From Alphaproteobacteria bacterium (GTDB taxonomy: Bacteria; Pseudomonadota; Alphaproteobacteria; UBA6615): DNA of 29,876 nucleotides. Below the pieces are notes generated by a model. It saw only the letters and a list, made by a program, of their open reading frames with translations, did not search any database and was not told the origin of the DNA. Positions 15,914-23,910 of this stretch are shown here, piece by piece (the first letter of the stretch is position 1; the number at the start of each line of letters is the position of its first letter). The position numbers were made by a program, and so were the translations under genes. The stretch lies in NCBI GenBank assembly GCA_013003285.1, contig JABDJY010000444.1:1-29876 (forward strand), given 5' to 3'.

Positions 15914-17232
15914 GCCACCCGATCCCTCTTGTCACCCTTGGCGAATAGCTCGCGGAACACCGGATAGATATCGCTGCGCTTGGCGATATGCTTCATGGCG
16001 AATTTGCCGGATTGCTCGCCGACCGCCTGGTAGCCGCGCCATAATTCCTTGCCGTTGGAAGTGCCGGCATAGCGGGCGACTTCCTGCTCGGTCAGAATTT
16101 CCACATAGGCGTAATACTGGCACAGCGGCAGCAGCTCGTTTTCCAGCAGATCGACGCATACGCCGCTATCGTTGGCGATATTGTCGCCGTCCGAGGCCTG
16201 GGCGGCATAGATGTTCCAGTCGGAGACGGGAAAGCGGTCTTTGATGATTTGCTGCATCTCGATCAGGGCCGTACTGACCTTGGTGCCGCCGGATTCCTGG
16301 CTATAGAAAAACGTCTCTTCGTCGACCTCTTGCGCTACATGGGTGTGGCGGATGAAGACCAGCTCGACGCGCTCATATTTTCGCTGCAGAAACAGATGAA
16401 GCAGGATGAAGAAGCGCTTGGCCAGATCTTTCTCGTGCTGACCCATGGAGCCGGAGACATCCATCAGGCAGAACATCACCGCCTTGGATTTCGGTTCCGG
16501 CTGCGGGTCGAAGCGGTTGTAGCGAATATCGACCGGGTCGATGTAAGGAATGGCGCGCTGCCGGCGCTTGAGATCTTCGATCTCGTTCACCAACTCGGCG
16601 AGACGGAGCCGTTCGGTGGCGCTCAGATCATCTTTGGCCTGGAGCGCTTCGATCTCGTCTTCAAGCTCTTTTATCGCCGCTGCCTTCGGCCGATTGAGCA
16701 CCACACGCCGACCCATGCTGTTGCGCATGGTCCGCAGCACATTCAAATTCGGGGTCGTGCCGAAATTGCTATAGCCAGCACGGCGCGGCTTGACGGCGTG
16801 GGTTTCCTTCAGCGTCGCTTTGATCAGGTCGGGCAGTTCCAGATCTTCGAATAGGATGTCAAGGAACTCGGCCCGCGACAGCGAGAAGACGAACTCGTCG
16901 GCGCCCTCGCCGTCTTCCGAGGCTTCCTTACCGCCGCTGCCGGCGCCGCCCTTGGGCGGTTTCTGGATTTTGTCGCCGGTCACATATTCTTCGTTGCCTG
17001 GGAAAACCCGCTCGTGATTGCCGCTGGTGCCGGAATGGCGGAAGCGCGGCTCGGTGATCCCCTTCGACGGGATCGATATCTTGCCACCCTGGCCCGCATC
17101 GGCGACATCGCGCTCGCTAACGGCCTTATCGACAGCTTCCTTGATCTGTTTGCGCGCCCGCCGCAAGAACCGTTGGCGATTGCCGAGGCTCTTGTCGCGG
17201 GGGTTTAGACGCCTGTCGATAAGATGGATCAT
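15910..17232 (-). CDS. yeaH: YeaH/DUF444 family VWA-like protein
   Basis: This 440-residue protein begins MIHLIDRRLNPRDKSLGNRQ, the conserved basic start of DUF444. A Gly/Lys-rich linker follows (residues 80-110). The C-terminal half is a von Willebrand A-like domain with the MIDAS motif MDVSGSMG (Asp258, Ser260, Ser262). In Escherichia coli, yeaH is co-transcribed with the kinase gene yeaG in stationary phase and nitrogen stress. YeaH is probably a metal-dependent adaptor, but its partner is not settled. It lies 21 bases after the prkA stop and overlaps spoVR by four bases. A coiled-coil-like stretch (KELEDEIEALQ, ELVNEIEDLK) sits just before the VWA domain. Confidence 0.95.
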   Translation of the reverse strand: MIHLIDRRLNPRDKSLGNRQRFLRRARKQIKEAVDKAVSERDVADAGQGGKISIPSKGITEPRFRHSGTSGNHERVFPGNEEYVTGDKIQKPPKGGAGSGGKEASEDGEGADEFVFSLSRAEFLDILFEDLELPDLIKATLKETHAVKPRRAGYSNFGTTPNLNVLRTMRNSMGRRVVLNRPKAAAIKELEDEIEALQAKDDLSATERLRLAELVNEIEDLKRRQRAIPYIDPVDIRYNRFDPQPEPKSKAVMFCLMDVSGSMGQHEKDLAKRFFILLHLFLQRKYERVELVFIRHTHVAQEVDEETFFYSQESGGTKVSTALIEMQQIIKDRFPVSDWNIYAAQASDGDNIANDSGVCVDLLENELLPLCQYYAYVEILTEQEVARYAGTSNGKELWRGYQAVGEQSGKFAMKHIAKRSDIYPVFRELFAKGDKRDRVA

Positions 17233-17253
17233 GGCTTGGTTCTTTCAGCGCTC

Positions 17254-19218
17254 TTACCCTGCCTTATTGACCCGCATGTACCACTCCACCAAGCGCCGCA
17301 CCTGGCGTTCGGTGTAACCGCGTTCGACCATGCGCTCGACGAACTCGGAATGCTGCTTGTCGGTCTTGCTATCCTTCTTGGTGCCAAAGCTGATGATCGG
17401 CAACAGATCCTCGATCTGGCTGAACATGCGCTTCTCGATCACCTCGCGGATTTTCTCGTAGCTCGACCATGCCGGGTTATTGCCATTGTTATTGGCGCGG
17501 GTGCGCAGGGCGAACTTGACCACTTCGTTGCGGAAATCCTTGGGGTTGGCGATGCCCGCAGGTTTTTCGATCTTCGACAATTCGGCGTCGAGGATCTGGC
17601 GGTCGAAGACCTGGCCGGTGTCGGGATCCTTATAGTCCTGCTCTTCGATCCACGCGTCGGCGTAGTTGATGTAGCGATCGAACAGGTTCTGGCCGTATTC
17701 GGAATAGGATTCGATATAGGCCTTCTGGATCTCGTTGCCGATGAATTCGGCGTAGCGGGGTGCGATTTCCGACTTGATGAAATCGAGATAACGATCCTCG
17801 GTTTCCTGCGGGAACTGCTCACGCCGCGTCGCCTGCTCCAGAACATACATAAGGTGGACCGGATCGGCGGCGATCTCTTCTGTGTCGTAGTTGAAGGTCT
17901 CCGACAGCACCTTAAACGCGAAGCGCGTGCTGATGCCGGTCATGCCCTCATTGACGCCGGCGCCGTCGCGATATTCCTGGATCGACTTCGCCTTGGGGTC
18001 GGTGTCTTTGAGGTTCTCACCGTCATAGATACGCATCTTCGAATAGAGCGACGATGTTTCATGCTCGCTCAGGCGCGAGAGGATGGAGAACCGGCTCAAG
18101 ATCTCAAGCACTTCGGGTGCCCGAGGCACGTCGCCGAGATCGCTGCTTTCGAGCAGTTTTTCGTAGATCTTGGCTTCCTCGCTGGCACGCAGGCAATACG
18201 GCACCTTGGTGACGCTGATGCGGTCGAGGAAGGCCTCATTGTTCTTATTGTTTTTGAACTGGTCCCACTCGGATTCGTTGGAGTGGGCGAGGATCATGCC
18301 CTGGAAGGGGAAGACGCCGAGATTCTCGGTGCCCACATAATTGCCTTCCTGGGTGGCGGTCAGCAGCGGATGCAGAACCTTGATCGGCGCCTTGAACATC
18401 TCGACGAATTCGAGCATGCCCTGGGTGGTGCGGTTAAGCCCACCAGAATAGCTGTAGGCGTCGGGATCGTTCTGGCTGAAATGCTCCAGCTTACGAATGT
18501 CGATCTTGCCGACCAGGGTCGAGATATCCTGGTTGTTCTCGTCACCCGGCTCCGTCTTGGCGACGGCGATCTGCCGCAGCTTCGATGGCATCAGCTTGAC
18601 GACGGAGAATTTCGAGATGTCGCCGCCGAATTCGTCGAGGCGTTTGATCGCCCAGGGCGAAATCAAGCCGGTCAGACGGCGGTGGGAGATGCCGTACTTA
18701 TCTTCCAGCATCTCGGACATATGTTCGGGATGGAACAGGCCCAACGGCGATTCCAGTATGGGGCTGATCTCGTCGCCGGCTTTCAGCACATAGATTGGCT
18801 GTGTCTCGATGAGGCTTTTCAGCCGCTCGGCGAGCGAGGACTTTCCGCCGCCGACCGGTCCGAGCAGGTAGAGAATCTGCTTACGCTCTTCGAGCCCTTG
18901 GGCGGCGTATTGGAAGAAGCCAACGATCCGCTGGATGGTGTCCTCCATGCCGTGGAAGCCGGCGAAGGACGGGTAGAGCTTGATCGTCCGATTGAGGAAG
19001 ATGCGGCCGAGCTGCGGGTCGGTGCTGGTGTCGATGAGTTTTGGCTCACCGATGGCCGCGATCATGCGTTCTGCAACCCCCGCATAAAGCGTTGCATCGT
19101 CGCGACAGGCCTGGAGATACTCCTGCAGGCTGAAGTCTTCGCGTTTTTCTTGATCGTAAATCTCCGAGAAAAGGTCGAACACATTGTCGACCAGGGGAGT
19201 CTCGGCTAAAGCAGTCAT
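17254..19218 (-). CDS. prkA: PrkA/YeaG family AAA-type serine protein kinase
   Basis: This 654-residue protein has the PrkA architecture: an N-terminal AAA-type domain with Walker A GPVGGGKS (residues 120-127) and a C-terminal PrkA domain related to eukaryotic-type kinases. Other family blocks are FHGMEDTIQRIVGFF, EYRDGAGVNEGMTGISTRF and PLLTATQEGNYVGTE. PrkA/YeaG acts in the cytoplasm in starvation and stress; recent work on Bacillus PrkA suggests AAA+ protease activity rather than kinase activity. ATG 19216-19218 follows a perfect AGGAGG site. It is the first gene of prkA-yeaH-spoVR. About 65 bases upstream is a CtrA-type box, so cell-cycle or motility-linked control is possible (inference). 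Confidence 0.95.
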   Translation of the reverse strand: MTALAETPLVDNVFDLFSEIYDQEKREDFSLQEYLQACRDDATLYAGVAERMIAAIGEPKLIDTSTDPQLGRIFLNRTIKLYPSFAGFHGMEDTIQRIVGFFQYAAQGLEERKQILYLLGPVGGGKSSLAERLKSLIETQPIYVLKAGDEISPILESPLGLFHPEHMSEMLEDKYGISHRRLTGLISPWAIKRLDEFGGDISKFSVVKLMPSKLRQIAVAKTEPGDENNQDISTLVGKIDIRKLEHFSQNDPDAYSYSGGLNRTTQGMLEFVEMFKAPIKVLHPLLTATQEGNYVGTENLGVFPFQGMILAHSNESEWDQFKNNKNNEAFLDRISVTKVPYCLRASEEAKIYEKLLESSDLGDVPRAPEVLEILSRFSILSRLSEHETSSLYSKMRIYDGENLKDTDPKAKSIQEYRDGAGVNEGMTGISTRFAFKVLSETFNYDTEEIAADPVHLMYVLEQATRREQFPQETEDRYLDFIKSEIAPRYAEFIGNEIQKAYIESYSEYGQNLFDRYINYADAWIEEQDYKDPDTGQVFDRQILDAELSKIEKPAGIANPKDFRNEVVKFALRTRANNNGNNPAWSSYEKIREVIEKRMFSQIEDLLPIISFGTKKDSKTDKQHSEFVERMVERGYTERQVRRLVEWYMRVNKAG

Positions 19219-19282
19219 CGGGAACCTCCTCGAGTTGAAACAGGTACACGGCTTACTGTCGTTAACTGTGACACCAATATGG

Positions 19283-19298
19283 TTAACAGCGGATTAAC
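19283..19298. promoter_or_regulatory. CtrA-type binding box (TTAA-N7-TTAA)
   Basis: TTAACAGCGGATTAAC matches the alphaproteobacterial CtrA consensus exactly: TTAA at 19283-19286, seven bases, then TTAA at 19294-19297. The left part also reads ATGGTTAA, the inverse of the TTAACCAT half-site. It lies 65-80 bases upstream of the prkA start codon, a plausible activator or repressor position. A further TTAAC half-site is at 19262. Confidence 0.5.
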
Positions 19299-19891
19299 CT
19301 TAGTTACCGATGCGCGATTGTCGGTTTGGCGCGAAAGGGCTGGGCTCGGTCGAACGATTTTGGCGGGCGCCAGCGTCTCGCAAATAGCGTTGAAAACTCT
19401 ATTTGCCGCACCATCGTCGGCGCTCATAAATCGCTGAAAATATTGGGTCGATTTGGCAAACATAGATTGCCGCCATTTCTTTCCACTGGTTAAAACGCCA
19501 CCGGCACCGAAGCCGCAATAGGTGCCGTTAAAGCCCTCATTTATGCGGGCTTGGCCGTCGTAGAAAGATCGTAGAAAATTCAAAGTCTCGAACTTCGTAC
19601 AACGGCGGAAGGTACCGCCCGCATGAAATTCAGATAGTTCTAATATGGTTAAAATCTATTCCAAATATTGTGATTCGGAAATGATCTTTGAATAAGGCAA
19701 TAAAGGCACTCAAAAGACCAAACTATTCGTACGCTTAAAACCAAATGTGTCGATATTTATTTTTGTCACACTTAAGTGAAGTCTGTCGGATTTGTCTAAA
19801 ATTTTATCGTAATTCGACGCAAATGCGTTCGCGAACCATGTGCGCTGAGGCCCAAAATCGGCTATAGTTTGATTTGGCGTGGCAGTTTGTG

Positions 19892-19903
19892 AGCGTTAAC
19901 GCT
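19892..19903. promoter_or_regulatory. 12-base perfect palindrome upstream of the secreted-protein gene
   Basis: AGCGTTAACGCT is a perfect 12-base palindrome 30 bases upstream of the ATG at 19933. It is nested in a wider pair, GGCAG (19881-19885) and CTGCC (19902-19906). It may be an operator or a 5' leader hairpin near the ribosome site GGAG at 19920; nothing else identifies the factor. Confidence 0.4.
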
Positions 19904-19932
19904 GCCGGCGAGAGAACATTGGAGTAGCCATC

Positions 19933-20589
19933 ATGAAACGCGCACGTATTTCGGTCAGTACCTTGGCAATCGCGGCTCTTATCGGTGTTGGATTTGTGGC
20001 GGCGCCCGTTGGCTTCGACGATCAAATGACGCCGGAGGTGAAATCCGCAGCCGCTAAAGGCGCTGGCAAAAGCAGCGGTAAGGGTGGCGGCAAAAAAGGT
20101 GGCAGCAAAAGCAGTAAAGGCGGCAAAAGCGGTAAGTCTAGCAACTCCAGCCTCGACACCGCCGATAGTGATGACGAAGACAAGGTCGGCAACGGCCACA
20201 TTAAAGCCAAGGGCAATGGCCACGCCAAGCATCATGACGGCGAGGGCGACGACGGCCCCAACGCTCATGGCAAGCTGTCCAGCTCGCTTGGCAAACTCAA
20301 TGCGGCCCATGCCTCGCCCAACGCGCGCTTGCACGCGTCCGAGAATTCAATTGTTGGGTTGCTGGCGCTGTACGCCGCGGAAGTTGACCCGGAGGATCCG
20401 GAAGCCGAAGGCCTAACCCCCGAAGAACAACGGCAAGCGTTGGGTGAGATATCGAATAAGTCGTACGAAGATGACGAGCTGGGTTCGGTTGTCGATGATG
20501 AGGTTGTCGCCGAGGTCAACAGGTTGCTCGGTCTTCCAGAAAACGAGGTCGTGGAAGACGACGACGACGCGCCGGTCGCAAACCCGTAG
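19933..20589 (+). CDS. secreted Gly/Ser/Lys-rich protein with acidic tail, unknown function
   Basis: This 218-residue protein has a signal sequence (residues 1-25: basic start, hydrophobic core LAIAALIGVGFVAAP). Residues 39-72 are almost only Gly, Ser, Lys and Ala, so strongly basic and disordered. Residues 74-110 turn acidic and His-rich. A compact block, LGKLNAAHASPNARLHAS then NSIVGLLALYAAE (about 119-149), resembles a conserved segment in alphaproteobacterial exported proteins. The C-terminus is again acidic (VVEDDDDAPV). The charge segregation suggests binding to polymers such as peptidoglycan, DNA or polysaccharide, but no enzyme motif is visible and I do not assign a function. ATG 19933 is preceded by GGAG. 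A stem-loop terminator candidate follows at 20598. Confidence 0.8.
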   Translation: MKRARISVSTLAIAALIGVGFVAAPVGFDDQMTPEVKSAAAKGAGKSSGKGGGKKGGSKSSKGGKSGKSSNSSLDTADSDDEDKVGNGHIKAKGNGHAKHHDGEGDDGPNAHGKLSSSLGKLNAAHASPNARLHASENSIVGLLALYAAEVDPEDPEAEGLTPEEQRQALGEISNKSYEDDELGSVVDDEVVAEVNRLLGLPENEVVEDDDDAPVANP

Positions 20590-20597
20590 ACCTTCAT

Positions 20598-20616
20598 CCG
20601 GTCTTCAGGCCGGTTT
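20598..20616 (+). terminator. short stem-loop with T-tract after the secreted-protein gene
   Basis: CCGGTC (20598-20603) can pair with GGCCGG (20608-20613) around loop TTCA, with one wobble, followed by TTT. It lies 9 bases after the stop codon, between convergent genes. The T-tract is short, so termination strength is uncertain. A second palindrome, GCCCGCGGGC, lies at 20642-20651 just before the convergent stop. Confidence 0.45.
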
Positions 20617-20651
20617 CCAATCTTACCGGCTAAATCAGATCGCCCGCGGGC

Positions 20652-21824
20652 TCAGCTTGCGTGGATCGGATCGTCTTTCAACTTGATCAGCAAGTCGCGC
20701 GTGATGGCGCCTGACACCGGCATGCCCTTCGCGGTCTCGTAGGCTTTGACCGCGCCGCTGGTCTTGGGGCCAAATTTCCCATCGGCAGCGCCGGGCTTGA
20801 AACCCAGACTGGCCAGCGTGTGCTGAGCGAAAGCGATCGATGGGCTGTCGTTGACGCCGGTCACGCGCTCGGCGCCGACCGGTTTCCAATTCTGCGCCGC
20901 CGCATGCTCTTTGGCGCGGCGGTCCTCGCTGAGGCGCTCGCCAACCCTGTCAAGAAAGGGCTCGGCCTTGTTGAAGCCACTATTGGCCGCGACGGAAAAC
21001 CACCGGTAGGCCACCGCGTTATCCTTCGGCACGCCCGATCCCGCCGCGTAGGCTAATCCGGTCATATACTGTCCGCCCGCCACACCTTGGAGGGCGGCTT
21101 TGGCAAACCAACGGGTCGCCCAGGCGCGGTTCTTGGGGACACCGCGGCCAGTTTGATAGGCCGCGCCGGTCTTGAATTGGGCGTCCGCGTGGCCTTGTTC
21201 GGCGGCGCGTTCATACCATTGGGTCGAGGCAGCCTCGTCTTTCTCGATACCGCGGCCACGCTCATAGGCGAGGGCCAGATGATATTGGGCGCCGGCATTG
21301 CCGTTACGGGCAGACTTGCCGAACCACTCGGCCGCTTTGTTCGGGTCCTTTTCCGTGCCGTCGCCGCGCAGCGACGCCAGCCCCAGCAGGAACTGCGCAT
21401 GGTCCTGGTCCTGTGCCGCAGCACGGCGGTACCAGGAGATTGCGGTGTCACGGTCTTTGTCTACGCCCTGCCCATTGCCATAGGCGAGGCCGAGCAAGAA
21501 CTGCGCTTCGGCATGACCGGCCTCGGCATGGGGGCGGACCAGTTCGACGGCGCGTGCCGGGTCGCGGGGCACCCCATCGCCTTCCATGAGCCGAACCGCG
21601 AGGGCCACGTCGGCATCGGCGGCAGTGCTAACAGACGTGGGGCTCTTCGTCGCCGGGGTGTCAGCCTCGCTCTTTTCGGTCGATGTTGTGCTGCCAACCA
21701 GATCATGGATCTTCTCATTGGCCGATTGCAGTGAATCCTGGACCTGCGTACATCCGGCCAACGCTACCATCATGGTCAGCATCGCCAGCTTGGGCCCCTG
21801 GGGCAAGATACGGGTCATAGCCAT
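20652..21824 (-). CDS. Sel1-repeat lipoprotein with C-terminal peptidoglycan-binding domain
   Basis: This 390-residue protein is a predicted lipoprotein: hydrophobic stretch then lipobox LAGC with Cys25. Residues about 70-300 are Sel1/TPR-like repeats with the pattern A..LG.AY..G.GV.KD...A..W...AA..G, at least six copies. The tail (about 325-385) is a PG_binding_1 domain: SIAFAQHTLASLGFKPG, then DGKFGPKTSGAVKAYE. Sel1 proteins scaffold other proteins, and the tail should bind cell-wall glycan, so it is likely an envelope-anchored adaptor. ATG 21824 has an AGGAGA site. It is convergent with the secreted-protein gene and follows the PPGL-repeat gene on the same strand, 40 bases downstream of it. 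Confidence 0.9.
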   Translation of the reverse strand: MAMTRILPQGPKLAMLTMMVALAGCTQVQDSLQSANEKIHDLVGSTTSTEKSEADTPATKSPTSVSTAADADVALAVRLMEGDGVPRDPARAVELVRPHAEAGHAEAQFLLGLAYGNGQGVDKDRDTAISWYRRAAAQDQDHAQFLLGLASLRGDGTEKDPNKAAEWFGKSARNGNAGAQYHLALAYERGRGIEKDEAASTQWYERAAEQGHADAQFKTGAAYQTGRGVPKNRAWATRWFAKAALQGVAGGQYMTGLAYAAGSGVPKDNAVAYRWFSVAANSGFNKAEPFLDRVGERLSEDRRAKEHAAAQNWKPVGAERVTGVNDSPSIAFAQHTLASLGFKPGAADGKFGPKTSGAVKAYETAKGMPVSGAITRDLLIKLKDDPIHAS

Positions 21825-21864
21825 CTATCTCCTATTTCGGCCGGTCGGCGTGTGCCGGGTATCG

Positions 21865-22341
21865 CTATCTGCGATTGCCCATCACGTCGCGGACCACGTC
21901 GAGGACGACATTGGTTGCGGTGTCGATAAGCACGGCGTCATTGCCGATGATCACCCGTTCGGTGCCGCGCAGCGGCGAGGGCAATTGTCCTGTTAAATGG
22001 GCGGGAAACGCCTTTTTCTCCAGGCCCGGCGGCAGACGTCCGTTGCGTTGCAATTGACGCTGCAGTCCTGGCGGCAAGCTGTCGCGTTTGGCGAGGCCCG
22101 GAGGTGCCCCTTTCCCGCCTTTACCCTTCTTGCCGCGTTTATCCTTACGGTTGTCGGTTTCGACGTCCTGCGCATTGGCGGCGCCGAGGACTTCGCGGAT
22201 AACCCGGCGTTCCAAATCGTTGAAGACCTTCTCGATGCCGGTGTTGGATTGAGCGATCTGAACGGGTCCGTCGGCGATCGCACCGGCGTGGGGCACTGCA
22301 AAGAATAGCGCGGCGGTGAGAATTGCGAGTAGGCGAGGCAT
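21865..22341 (-). CDS. CigR/RcnB-like exported PPGL-repeat protein
   Basis: This 158-residue protein has a signal peptide (residues 1-23, LLAILTAALFFAVPHAGAIA). A Lys/Gly-rich basic linker follows (65-79). Three PPGL motifs (residues 80, 90 and 104) are characteristic of CigR-type and related RcnB-like periplasmic or inner-membrane proteins. The C-terminal block VIIGNDAVLIDTATNVVLDV fits the same group. CigR was named as an anti-virulence regulator in Salmonella; a general role at the inner membrane is unproven here. I place the start at ATG 22341, since GGAG lies six bases upstream; an ATG at 22353 would add four residues, and a longer frame to 22548 has no support. The gene is followed 40 bases later by the Sel1 lipoprotein gene. 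Confidence 0.7.
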   Translation of the reverse strand: MPRLLAILTAALFFAVPHAGAIADGPVQIAQSNTGIEKVFNDLERRVIREVLGAANAQDVETDNRKDKRGKKGKGGKGAPPGLAKRDSLPPGLQRQLQRNGRLPPGLEKKAFPAHLTGQLPSPLRGTERVIIGNDAVLIDTATNVVLDVVRDVMGNRR

Positions 22342-22699
22342 ACGTAACTCCATCTGAGGCCATCGGCAGCGATAGTTGGCCGATGATTGTGACCGGTTTA
22401 TGGCAAAAGTGACTTGGCTCGAGCGTGTTATTGCCACGGGGCGATGGCGCAAAATACAGTGCCGACCGATTCCTCTTAGCCCTAAAAATACCGTCCATTG
22501 GTGAACGTATGTTTTACGTGACGGACGGTGTCGGGATTTAATTGGCAAAGTGCGATGGGTTATCGAAAAATTATGGTTAACAGGGGGTAAATTGCCGAAG
22601 AATCGCCGAAATCAGCGGGGTTGGAGTTTTCAGGCCGCCTTTGGTGCAGTAGGGTGAAGATTGAAGCCGGGCAAACACTAATATTAGGGTTGCGGTTCC
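22342..22699. other. 358-base divergent intergenic region
   Basis: This region separates the start of the PPGL-repeat gene (minus) from the start of the TerB-like gene (plus), so it should hold two promoters. Visible items are a dyad ACGTA-TGTTT-TACGT (22505-22519) and a near CtrA-like sequence TTAACAGGGGGTAAA around 22577, preceded by the same TATGGTTAACAG 12-mer found upstream of prkA. The second half-site is imperfect. I see no RNA gene or repeat. Confidence 0.5.
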
Positions 22700-23782
22700 A
22701 TGTTAGAAGCACTGCACCAGGGAATGGGGCGTCACCAGCGACGCGCTTTTTGGGAGGCGACAATCGCGGTCTGCGCGCTCGTCGCCGCGCCTGACGGCAA
22801 AGTGAGTTTCGCCACGCGGGTCCGCATCGACTATATTCTCGATAGCCTGCCCGATTTGAAAATTTTTGATACCAACGAGTTCGTTGAAACCTTCGACCGT
22901 TTCGTTGAGGAATTTCGGGTCGGTCCCACCAAGGCGCGGACGCGCGCGCTTGAAGTTGCCCGTAAGGGGGCAAGCGACCCTGACGAGGCGGAATTGTTGG
23001 TTCGGATCGCCGCGGCTGTCGCGGGAACCGAGGTGGAGGCTGGTCAGGTCGATTTGGAGCCGGTCGAGGCGTTGTGCCGCGAGTTGGGCGTCGATCCGAA
23101 ATCTATCTCATCGGCGACATCCGCGCCCGACGAAGACCCCAAAGAAATAGATTCGGGCGAAACCGGCAGCGTCATCGATGAGCCGGCGGCGCCGGTCATA
23201 GAACCGCCGTCAGAACTGAAAACCGTTGACGTTACCGTAGAGGAAGAAGCCGACATGACGGAAGATCAAACGCCTGGACAAGAGTCAGAGGTCATTACCA
23301 TGCGCCCCGCCAGCGCCGAATCAGCGCCGGCACCGGAAGCACCCGCCGCCGTGACGCCGGCCACCGCAGCTCCGGCGGCCGCGCAGAATTCTGATCTTAG
23401 CCAACAATTGGCGGTCGACGGCACAAGGGCCGTCATTGCCTTATGCGGGCGGACCAAGACCGGCGCCTTGGAAGCGTTACGGATTTACGAAAACGAGCAG
23501 ATTGCCGCCGCCGATTGCGCGCTTTCGGAAAAGATCGCCAACGAGAAATTCTGGGTGTCGCCGGTCACGCTTTTCCCGTCTGGTGCGAACGGTAGCGTTA
23601 GTGCGGGGAACGGCGAGCCTACGCCGATCCATGTCTTGTGCCTGAGCCGGCCGGACGGCAGCATCGAAGCCCTGCGGGCATTCGAGAGCGCCGATAACGC
23701 CAGCGCCGATCTCGATTTCTTCCGCAATATCTCGAACGACAAGATGTGGGTATCGGTCGTCCAGTTTAAGACCGTTATCTAG
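22700..23782 (+). CDS. TerB-like protein with duplicated C-terminal module, unknown function
   Basis: This 360-residue soluble protein starts with a TerB-like helical domain (about residues 12-135; ALVAAPDGKVSFATR resembles the metal-binding turn of tellurite-resistance TerB). An acidic, Pro/Ala-rich linker follows (140-235). The last part is a tandem duplication: residues 245-292 (ALEALRIYENEQIAAADCA..NEKFWVSPVTLF) and 310-357 (SIEALRAFESADNASADL..NDKMWVSVVQF) share EALR, the ..A.AD pattern and a KxWVS strand. I do not recognise this module as a named family. No membrane segment or signal peptide is visible. The ribosome site is weak. TerB domains often act in membrane-associated stress systems, but no Ter neighbours are present here. 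Confidence 0.75.
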   Translation: MLEALHQGMGRHQRRAFWEATIAVCALVAAPDGKVSFATRVRIDYILDSLPDLKIFDTNEFVETFDRFVEEFRVGPTKARTRALEVARKGASDPDEAELLVRIAAAVAGTEVEAGQVDLEPVEALCRELGVDPKSISSATSAPDEDPKEIDSGETGSVIDEPAAPVIEPPSELKTVDVTVEEEADMTEDQTPGQESEVITMRPASAESAPAPEAPAAVTPATAAPAAAQNSDLSQQLAVDGTRAVIALCGRTKTGALEALRIYENEQIAAADCALSEKIANEKFWVSPVTLFPSGANGSVSAGNGEPTPIHVLCLSRPDGSIEALRAFESADNASADLDFFRNISNDKMWVSVVQFKTVI

Positions 23783-23817
23783 TCGCCTCTGCTCTATCGG
23801 CTTGTGACAAGAGGTTC

Positions 23818-23838
23818 GGGACGCATCGGCTGCGTCTC
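23818..23838 (+). terminator. stem-loop between the TerB-like and alpha/beta hydrolase genes
   Basis: GGGACGCA (23818-23825) pairs with TGCGTCTC (23831-23838) around loop TCGGC, eight pairs with one wobble. It lies 36 bases after the TerB-like stop. There is no T-run after it, so it may be a Rho-assisted or weak terminator. Confidence 0.4.
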
Positions 23839-23910
23839 GCAGGGCCTTGTGCCGATTGGCGCTATTCTAGAAATTTGCTGAATGTTTCGGCCCGCTAGAG
23901 GAGTGTGCTG

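Larger units (their letters stand above)
19219..19932. other. 714-base intergenic region with stem-loops and promoter-type sites
   Basis: This region between divergent prkA and the secreted-protein gene is clearly AT-richer than its surroundings. It holds a CtrA-type box (19283-19298). Two adjacent stem-loops follow: CGGCACC 19502-19508 with GGTGCCG 19521-19527, and AAGCCC 19531-19536 with GGGCTT 19547-19552. There is a direct repeat TCGTAGAAA (19558-19566 and 19569-19577), a palindrome CACTTAAGTG (19769-19778) and a palindrome AGCGTTAACGCT (19892-19903). A minus-strand frame is open from 19655 to 19215 but has no ATG or GTG start near its beginning; TTG 19583 is the first usable start. I do not call it a gene. 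Confidence 0.6.

Noticed and set aside
17224..19209. A 661-codon plus-strand open frame over prkA
   Set aside because: It is the antisense shadow of prkA; third-position GC bias removes stops, and the translation has no domain pattern, while the minus strand is a full PrkA.
19558..19577. Start of a CRISPR or tandem array (TCGTAGAAA repeats)
   Set aside because: Only two short copies, with no regular spacers and no cas genes.
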